Assembly (NCBI GenBank): GCA_023249695.1
Contig: JAHFCD010000109.1
Span: 1 to 6,792 of the forward strand
Length of the DNA: 6,792 nucleotides
DNA from: Elusimicrobiota bacterium
GTDB taxonomy: Bacteria; Elusimicrobiota; Elusimicrobia; UBA1565; UBA9628
Direction of reading: 5' to 3'
Shown here: one piece after another, positions 1 to 4,781 of the stretch
How the letters are laid out: each line of letters starts with the position of its first letter
Numbering within the stretch: the first letter of the stretch is position 1
The notes under the pieces: generated by a model
Database searches by the model: none
Told to the model about the DNA's origin: nothing
The model's input: the letters and a program-made list of their open reading frames with translations, nothing else
Made by a program: the position numbers and the translations under genes

Positions 1-1814
1 AAGGGCTTCCCGGCGAGCTCGTCCCGGCCGAGGAGGTCGCGGCGCTGTGGGCCTTCGTCTCCGGCCTGCGCGAGGCGCTGGGCGCCGCTCCGGCGTCCTG
101 GTCCCAGCGCTCCGGCGAGGCGCGCGCTCTCCTCGCCGCGCATCTCGCCTTGCCCGCCCAGCCTTCGGCGGCCGAGCGCGACGCCTTCGCCGCCGTCGCG
201 ACGGCGCTGGAGGAGCTCGCCGCGTTCGACCGCCTGGGCGAGCCGTGCTCGTGGGAGTCCTTTCTCGACGCCTTCGAGCGCAAGCTCGTCCGCTCCGTGC
301 GCGACGCGGGCGACGGCCTCCTCGGCGCGCGCGCGCTCGACGCGATGGACGCGCGCGGCCAGCGCTTCCGCGCCGTCGTCCTTCTCGGCCTGAAGGAAAA
401 GATTTTCCCGCGCCAGGTTCTCGAGGATCCTCTCCTGCGCGACGCGGCGCGCGCCGCCCTGCGTCATCCCGCCGGCTACTGGATCGGCCGCAAGGCCGCG
501 GGCCACGAGGAAGAGCGGCTGCTGTTCTATCTCGTTTGCGCGTCGGCCAAGGAGAAGCTGATCCTCATCTATCCGCGCTCCGACGAGGCCGGCAAGGCGT
601 CCGTGCCCTCCACCTACCTGCGCGAGCTGTGCCGCGCGGCGGGCCTTCCCGCTCCGGGAGAGAACGACGCGCGCCGCGTGCCCCGCCAGCCGGCCGAGCG
701 ACTGAGCTCGACGCCGTCCGAGCTGCTGACGCCCCGCGAGGCCTCGCTGCTCGCGGTGCTGCAGGGCGGCTCGCCGGACCCCGCGCTGGGCGCGGCGGAC
801 GCGCGGACGGAGCCGCTCCCCGAGGAGCTGAGCCGCGTCGCCGCGCTCAACGAGCGGGGGGCTCCGGCGGGCCACGACGGCCTCACGCGCCCGATCGCGG
901 CCGAGCTCGCGAAGCTCAAGCAGTCGGGCCTCTCGCCGACGGCGATCGACCTGTACGCGACCTGCCCGTTCCGCTTCTTCGCGGCCCGCGTGCTGAACCT
1001 CGGCGAGCGCGAGGAGGCCTCCGGCCGGGGGGAGCTCACGCCGCAGGCCCGCGGGAGCGTGTACCACGCGGTGCTCGAGAAGTTCTACGCGTCGCTGACG
1101 CCGCTCGAGTGGTCCGGCTCCAAGGACTGGGAGTCGGCGTACGTCGCGGCCGACGCCGCGGTGTTCACGTTGAACGACTGGCGGGCGCTCGGCGTGTACC
1201 CGCTCCTCTGGGAGGCGGCGCGCCTCGACATGGGCGCGCGCCTGCGGGCGTTCATCGCGTGGGATCTGGAGCGCCTGCGCGCGGCGGGCCTGAGGCCGCG
1301 CCTCTTCGAGACGCGCCTCCAGGGCTCTCCGCCCGACGGGGCTCCGGGCGGGGTTCCGTGGAAGGGCGTCGCGGACCGCATCGACGCCGACGAGGCCGCG
1401 CGCGAGTTTCACGTCGTCGACTACAAGACGCGGGAAAACGCGCGGACGAAGAAGCTCCCGGAAAAGGTGGCGCAGGGCAAGGTGCACCAGCTTCCGTTTT
1501 ACGCCGAGCTGGCGGGCGCCGCCGTCGGCGAAGGGTGGACGTTCGGCGGGGCGGCGCTCCTGTTCCTCGAGGTCGAGGAAGGAGAAGCACGGTCCGCCGA
1601 GCTGACCGCCGAGGATTGGGGCCTGGCCCGCGGGCCTTTCTTGGAGATCCTGGCGGAACGCATCGAGGCGATCGCCTCGGGAAAATTCCCGATCCGTCCC
1701 GACGACGGCGAGCGCGGTCATTGCTCGTGGTGCGAGTTCCCGACCGTCTGCCGCAAGGCTCATGCGCCGTCGCGCTCGCGCGCCCTGCGCGCGAAAGTCC
1801 CCGGCGACAAGTAG
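1..1814 (+). CDS. addB: AddB-like helicase-nuclease subunit, 3' part (PD-(D/E)XK nuclease with Fe-S motif)
   Basis: The frame is open from the left edge (first full codon at base 3) to the TAG at 1812-1814, giving 603 visible residues; the start lies outside the window. Residues 122-200 resemble the degenerate UvrD-type C-terminal domain of AddB (a hydrophobic strand then GLKEKIFPR, DPLL, an EEERLLFYLV helix and LILIYPRSDE). The C-terminal part is a RecB/AddB-type nuclease: CPFRFF at C321, GSVYHAVLEKF with H355, D458 in GVADRID, D473 and K475 in VVDYKT, and Q496-x3-Y500. C574, C577 and C583 (C-x2-C-x5-C) together with C321 match the four-cysteine 4Fe-4S staple known in AddB and Cas4-type nucleases. 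By family knowledge, AddB partners the AddA helicase in cytoplasmic resection of double-strand breaks. A matching AddA-like gene starts at 4782, unusually not adjacent. Family assignment is strong; the addB symbol rather than a generic PD-(D/E)XK name is inference from the Fe-S arrangement and the partner gene. Confidence 0.85.
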   Translation, partial: GLPGELVPAEEVAALWAFVSGLREALGAAPASWSQRSGEARALLAAHLALPAQPSAAERDAFAAVATALEELAAFDRLGEPCSWESFLDAFERKLVRSVRDAGDGLLGARALDAMDARGQRFRAVVLLGLKEKIFPRQVLEDPLLRDAARAALRHPAGYWIGRKAAGHEEERLLFYLVCASAKEKLILIYPRSDEAGKASVPSTYLRELCRAAGLPAPGENDARRVPRQPAERLSSTPSELLTPREASLLAVLQGGSPDPALGAADARTEPLPEELSRVAALNERGAPAGHDGLTRPIAAELAKLKQSGLSPTAIDLYATCPFRFFAARVLNLGEREEASGRGELTPQARGSVYHAVLEKFYASLTPLEWSGSKDWESAYVAADAAVFTLNDWRALGVYPLLWEAARLDMGARLRAFIAWDLERLRAAGLRPRLFETRLQGSPPDGAPGGVPWKGVADRIDADEAAREFHVVDYKTRENARTKKLPEKVAQGKVHQLPFYAELAGAAVGEGWTFGGAALLFLEVEEGEARSAELTAEDWGLARGPFLEILAERIEAIASGKFPIRPDDGERGHCSWCEFPTVCRKAHAPSRSRALRAKVPGDK

Positions 1815-1847
1815 GCCGCTCCCGGGCGCGGCCGCGGCCCAACCCCC

Positions 1848-1876
1848 TTGACGCGCCCGCGCCGCTCGTTTACACT
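1848..1876 (+). promoter_or_regulatory. Sigma70-like promoter of the zinc-ribbon gene
   Basis: TTGACG (1848-1853), a 17-base spacer and TACACT (1871-1876), 5/6 and 4/6 matches to the -35 and -10 consensus. The -10 ends 6 bases before the ATG at 1883, so transcription would begin at or next to the start codon. It lies in the 68-base gap after addB, so the zinc-ribbon gene need not be cotranscribed with addB. Confidence 0.6.
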
Positions 1877-1882
1877 GCCGTC

Positions 1883-2218
1883 ATGGCCGAACGCGATTGC
1901 CCCAAATGCCCGTTCTCCCCGATGGACGAGGTCACGGTCGGGGAGCTTATCCTCGACGAGTGCCCGAAGTGCAAGGGCCGCTGGTACGACTTCGACGAGC
2001 TCGCGCGGGTCGTGGCGAATCCCGCCGCGTTTGCCGCGGCTGTTGAGAAAGGGCCGCTGAAGCCGCGGCAGGGTCAGGCCAAATGTCCTGTATGCCTCGA
2101 GGACATGATGAACGGCGGCTTCGGCAGCGAGTTCGTGCGCGTGGATCAGTGCGCCGGCCACGGCTTCTGGCTCGACGAGAACGAGCTGCGCCTGCTCGAC
2201 AAGCTGCTCGCCTCCTAG
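1883..2218 (+). CDS. Small protein with two TFIIB-type zinc ribbons
   Basis: A 111-residue cytoplasmic protein with no signal peptide or membrane segment. It carries two copies of the zf-TFIIB pattern (CPxC ... C, then an aromatic-Asp-x-x-Glu-Leu tail). Copy 1 has C6-x2-C9 and C27-x2-C30 followed by KGRWYDFDEL. Copy 2 has C68-x2-C71, then C90-x2-H93 followed by GFWLDENEL, so the fourth ligand is His instead of Cys. The copies are joined by an Ala- and Lys-containing linker (about 45-66). Proteins of this family are widespread in bacteria and bind zinc; their role is generally unknown, with nucleic-acid or protein binding assumed. The ATG at 1883 is chosen because a good promoter ends 6 bases upstream and the first CPxC follows at once; there is no Shine-Dalgarno site. 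The gene converges on the histidine kinase and its TAG overlaps the kinase TAG. Confidence 0.85.
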   Translation: MAERDCPKCPFSPMDEVTVGELILDECPKCKGRWYDFDELARVVANPAAFAAAVEKGPLKPRQGQAKCPVCLEDMMNGGFGSEFVRVDQCAGHGFWLDENELRLLDKLLAS

Positions 2219-3699
2219 GCGCGCAGGTCGGCGGCCCCGCCCTTGAAGGGCGGGAGCTTGAAGGAGAAGCGCGAGCCCTTGCCCTGCTCGCTGACGAGCT
2301 CGAGGTCCGAGCCGTGCGCCTCGAGGATCATGCGCGACAAGGCCAGGCCGACGCCGAAGCCCTTGGCCTCGCGCTTGCCCGCCTCGGAGCGGTAGTAGCC
2401 GCCGAATATTTTTTCCTGATCCTCGGGCGCCACGCCGATCCCCGTGTCCGCGACGAAGATCTCTACGCCGCCCGCCGCGGCCGCCGCCCCGAGGACGATC
2501 GAGCCGCCCTCGTGCGTGTACTTGACCGCGTTGGTGAAGAGGTTGGCCACGACGAGGGACAGCGCGTCCGGATCGCCCGCGCACGGAAGCTCGGCGGAGG
2601 GGACGTCGAGCTTGATCGCCAGCTTCTTGCGCTGCGCCAGGATCTCGAGGCGCGAGACCGCCCCGCGCAGGATCGTCGCGGCGTCGACGCGCTGGATGTC
2701 GAGGTCGAACTTGCCGGCCTCGAGGCGGCCGAGGTTGAGGAGGTTGGTGGCCATCGTCGAGAGCGCGCGGATGTTGGCGGCGAGCATCTCGTGCCATGGG
2801 TTCGACGCCGCGGTGGTCGGCTCGTTCTCTTTCAAGAGGGCGTGGGCCGTGTGGATGACCGCGAGCGCGTTGTTGAACTCGTGGCTGACGCCGGAGACGA
2901 GCTGGGACTTGAGGCGGCCGGCCTGGCGCTCCCTCTCGAACTGGGCGTTGAGCTGGTCGGCCATCGAGCGCATCGCCGAAAGGAGATCCCGGACCTCGGG
3001 AGGGCCGTCCTTCATGTCGAGCGTCCAGGGCTCGCCGAGATGCCAGGAGCCGGCCTGGGCGCGCAGCCGGGCGACGGGCTTGAGGACGATGCGCGAGACG
3101 GCGGCGGCGACGGCGAGCGAGCCGACGAGGCCGAAGCCGAGGACCGCGGCGAAGGTGAACAGGGCCGCCTCGCGGGCCGCGCGGCGGCGCGCGTCGAGGC
3201 GGACGAAGGAGAGGCGGCCGAAGTGGGACATGCGCTCGATGTGACGGTCCACGGTCTCGTTGTCGATGGCCTGACGGATCGCCTCGACGCGCGTGAGATT
3301 GCCCGAGGCGGCGCGCCGGAACAGCGCGAGCTGGGACGAGTCGTAGAGCAGGAACTCCCGGCCGATCTCGTCCCACTCCGCGCGCTCCTCCGGGTCGTGC
3401 ATGAGGGCGCCGATGCGGGCGTGGCTGGCGGCGAAGCCGCGGGCGAGGTCGGCGCGGCGCTGGAGCCAGACGCGGTCGCGCGTGGTGAGGTAGTTGTCGG
3501 CGAAGGCGTCGATGCGGCGCAGCTCGTTGCGGTGGGAGGGCAGCTCGGTGAGGACCATGAGCTGGTCGGCGAAGCCGCTGCCGAGGCGATCCTCGGCGCG
3601 GCTGTGGGTGAGGTAAGAGACGGTCGAGAGCAGGGCGAAGACGGAGAGCGTGGAGGCCATGACGGCCGTCAGTCGCGCGCGAAGGGACCAGTTTCTCAC
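2215..3699 (-). CDS. Membrane sensor histidine kinase (HAMP, HisKA with HEFNN box, HATPase_c)
   Basis: A 494-residue two-component sensor kinase of the inner membrane. Numbered from the GTG at 3699: TM1 about 10-31; a mostly helical extracytoplasmic sensor of roughly 145 residues rich in Arg, Asp and Glu; TM2 about 177-202; a HAMP-like linker about 203-259; H-box with phospho-acceptor H273 in VSHEFNN; N-box with N386 and N390 (NLFTNAVKYT); G1 box DTGIG at 418-422; G2 box GFGVGLAL at 447-454. All catalytic motifs are intact. By family knowledge it autophosphorylates on His and passes phosphate to a response regulator; none is encoded here, so it is an orphan within the window and its signal is unknown. 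An in-frame ATG lies at 3792, but it would add 31 Pro/Ala/Arg-rich residues read through the intergenic region. GTG at 3699 sits 6 bases after a -10 box and puts TM1 near the N-terminus. Met at 3660 is a less likely start that would cut into TM1. Confidence 0.93.
   Translation of the reverse strand: MRNWSLRARLTAVMASTLSVFALLSTVSYLTHSRAEDRLGSGFADQLMVLTELPSHRNELRRIDAFADNYLTTRDRVWLQRRADLARGFAASHARIGALMHDPEERAEWDEIGREFLLYDSSQLALFRRAASGNLTRVEAIRQAIDNETVDRHIERMSHFGRLSFVRLDARRRAAREAALFTFAAVLGFGLVGSLAVAAAVSRIVLKPVARLRAQAGSWHLGEPWTLDMKDGPPEVRDLLSAMRSMADQLNAQFERERQAGRLKSQLVSGVSHEFNNALAVIHTAHALLKENEPTTAASNPWHEMLAANIRALSTMATNLLNLGRLEAGKFDLDIQRVDAATILRGAVSRLEILAQRKKLAIKLDVPSAELPCAGDPDALSLVVANLFTNAVKYTHEGGSIVLGAAAAAGGVEIFVADTGIGVAPEDQEKIFGGYYRSEAGKREAKGFGVGLALSRMILEAHGSDLELVSEQGKGSRFSFKLPPFKGGAADLRA
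2236..2254. terminator. GC-rich hairpin at the convergent gene ends, possible bidirectional terminator
   Basis: CCCGCCC (2236-2242) pairs with GGGCGGG (2248-2254); one extra T-A pair (2243/2247) closes a three-base loop. It begins 17 bases after the stop of the zinc-ribbon gene and lies inside the last codons of the histidine kinase. There is no T-run on either side, so it is not a classical intrinsic terminator. It is the only strong stem near the junction, where there is no intergenic space. Confidence 0.3.
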
Positions 3700-3705
3700 G
3701 CGCTC

Positions 3706-3734
3706 ATCATGCGATTTAAGGAGAGCCGGCGCAA
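3706..3734 (-). promoter_or_regulatory. Sigma70-like promoter of the histidine kinase
   Basis: On the minus strand, TTGCGC (3734-3729), a 17-base spacer and CATGAT (3711-3706), each a 4/6 match to consensus. The -10 ends 6 bases before the GTG at 3699, the same spacing as at the zinc-ribbon gene. Each hexamer is individually modest; the exact 17-base spacer and the repeated 6-base gap are what support it. Confidence 0.45.
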
Positions 3735-3744
3735 CGCTCGCCGG
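3726..3744. repeat. Inverted repeat over the kinase -35 box, possible operator
   Basis: CCGGCG (3726-3731) and CGCCGG (3739-3744) form a 6-base inverted repeat around a 7-base centre. It overlaps the putative -35 of the kinase promoter, a position suited to a repressor or activator. Arms made only of G and C are expected fairly often by chance in DNA of this composition. Confidence 0.2.
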
Positions 3745-3751
3745 AGGGCCT

Positions 3752-3773
3752 AGGCGACGGGGGACCTTCGCCT
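3752..3773. repeat. Inverted repeat in the divergent intergenic region
   Basis: AGGCGA (3752-3757) and TCGCCT (3768-3773) are inverted around a 10-base centre. The site lies between the divergent kinase and secreted-protein promoters, 24 bases upstream of the TATAGT box at 3798. It could be a regulator site, or chance in GC-rich DNA. Confidence 0.2.
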
Positions 3774-3797
3774 CAGGCGGAGCCGGGAGCAAGAGTT

Positions 3798-3803
3798 TAT
3801 AGT
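3798..3803 (+). promoter_or_regulatory. -10 box of the secreted transglutaminase-like gene
   Basis: TATAGT is a 5/6 match to TATAAT in otherwise GC-rich DNA and ends 6 bases before the GTG at 3810. I see no recognisable -35 at 16-18 bases upstream (that region reads as GGC-rich sequence), so the promoter may need an activator or use different upstream contacts. Confidence 0.5.
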
Positions 3804-3809
3804 GAGAGC

Positions 3810-4772
3810 GTGAGGATTTTCAAGGCTTTACGCCTGATCGCGGCGCTGGCCCTCGGGGCTTCCGGGGCGTCGGCTCAGACCTTCCGCATGACGGCCGCGC
3901 CGGCGCCGTTCGCGTCTCCCGTCGCGGCGTGCTCGCTTCCGGGGCCGTCGGTCCCGGCCCTGTCGGCGGCTTTGACGCCCGTTCTTTCTCCCGCCTTGTT
4001 CGCTCCCGCGATTTCCGCGACGCCGGTTCCGGCTTTGGCGGCGGCGGCTTTACCGGCTCCCGCGTCGGCCTGGTCCCCGCGGATCTTGTCGGTCGCGCCC
4101 GCGCCGCTCGCCGCGGCCGCGCTCGAGTCCGGCCATGACGGGGCGATGTTCGACGGGGCGCCGGTCGAAGGACCGGAGGGGGAAAGCGTCAGCCCGCGCC
4201 TCGTGACGGTCGATCGGCCGGTGGTGCGCCTGCCGCTCCAGGCCGCGGCCGTGCGCGCGGCCGTCGAACGCGCCTTGCCCGCCCTGCGCGAGAGCGTGGC
4301 GCTGGGAAGCTGGAACGGCGCGAACACGACTTTGGACGAGTCCTGCTGCGGCGACGCCGCGCCCAAGCTCGCGGCGCTGCTGCGCGAGCGCGGCATACCG
4401 GCCCGCCTCGTCGAGGCCGAGCTCCATTACTACGTGATCCTCGAGCTGCCCGAGGGCCAGCTCGTCGTGGACCCCACGGTCCGCCAGTTCTTCGGGAAGA
4501 AGGGCGCGCCGCCCGGCGTGCCCGCGGTGTTCGTCGGCACGATCGGCGAGTTGATCGGTTTGTTCGAGCGCTACAAAGCCGCGAAGACGACGCGCTACGA
4601 CGTGCAGCGCATCTATTTCAGCGAGGCGCGCACGCGCGAGGAATACTTGAGGAAGATCGAGGCGGATATCCGCCTCGGCGGCCCGCGCGACCTCGAGCCG
4701 CTGCGCCGGCGCCTCGGCCTGCCGCCCTCTTCCCCGGCGAAGCCCGACGCGCCCCGCCTCATAGTTCTATAA
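3810..4772 (+). CDS. Secreted protein with Ala/Pro-rich linker and transglutaminase-like Cys-His-Asp domain
   Basis: A 320-residue exported protein. Residues 1-22 form a Sec signal peptide (MRIFK, a hydrophobic stretch, then ASA before Q23). Residues 23 to about 105 are a low-complexity Ala/Pro/Ser/Leu tract, probably an extended linker. About 140-270 resembles the transglutaminase/papain-like fold: C180-G-D-A-A starts a helix, followed by LAALLRERGIPARLV (187-201), H206 in ELHYYVILEL, and D221 in LVVDPT. This C ... RGIPAR ... H ... VDPT order is typical of bacterial transglutaminase-like peptidases or amidases, so a periplasmic or outer-surface cysteine hydrolase or transferase is inferred; the substrate is unknown. 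C179 lies beside the putative nucleophile. The charged C-terminal tail (272-315) resembles no domain I know. GTG at 3810 is chosen because it begins the signal peptide and follows TATAGT by 6 bases. It is transcribed away from the kinase and ends 9 bases before the AddA-like start. Coding status is firm, fold moderately sure, function uncertain. Confidence 0.82.
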   Translation: MRIFKALRLIAALALGASGASAQTFRMTAAPAPFASPVAACSLPGPSVPALSAALTPVLSPALFAPAISATPVPALAAAALPAPASAWSPRILSVAPAPLAAAALESGHDGAMFDGAPVEGPEGESVSPRLVTVDRPVVRLPLQAAAVRAAVERALPALRESVALGSWNGANTTLDESCCGDAAPKLAALLRERGIPARLVEAELHYYVILELPEGQLVVDPTVRQFFGKKGAPPGVPAVFVGTIGELIGLFERYKAAKTTRYDVQRIYFSEARTREEYLRKIEADIRLGGPRDLEPLRRRLGLPPSSPAKPDAPRLIVL

Positions 4773-4773
4773 T
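4768..4773 (+). promoter_or_regulatory. Consensus TATAAT -10 box of addA, overlapping the upstream stop codon
   Basis: A perfect TATAAT ends 8 bases before the ATG at 4782. Its bases 4770-4772 are the TAA stop of the secreted-protein gene. The best -35 candidate is weak: CCGACG at 4744-4749 (3/6, 18-base spacer). The position implies that addA has its own promoter and a leader of at most a couple of bases. Confidence 0.5.
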
Positions 4774-4781
4774 CGGGGCGC

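Noticed and set aside
1830..1839. The palindrome GGCCGCGGCC after addB as an intrinsic terminator.
   Set aside because: It has no loop as a hairpin of useful size and no T-run after it. A 10-base GC palindrome is expected by chance in DNA of this composition.
47..2218. A 723-codon open frame that would fuse a long Arg-rich protein to the zinc-ribbon protein.
   Set aside because: The part before 1883 is the out-of-frame shadow of the AddB-like gene: Arg/Ala/Gly-rich and with no domain. Only the last 111 codons are real, and they have their own promoter and ATG.
1760..3376. A 538-codon minus-strand open frame spanning the zinc-ribbon gene and part of the kinase.
   Set aside because: It is out of frame with the kinase on the same strand, is Arg/Pro-rich, and crosses two well-supported genes.
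2083..3753. A 556-codon plus-strand open frame across the kinase.
   Set aside because: It is a GC-driven shadow. The minus strand encodes a complete kinase with H, N, G1 and G2 boxes, while the plus-strand product resembles nothing.
3700..3792. A 31-residue N-terminal extension of the kinase from the ATG at 3792.
   Set aside because: It would be coded by the promoter region, is Pro/Ala/Arg-rich and separates TM1 from the N-terminus. GTG 3699 with its -35/-10 is a better start.
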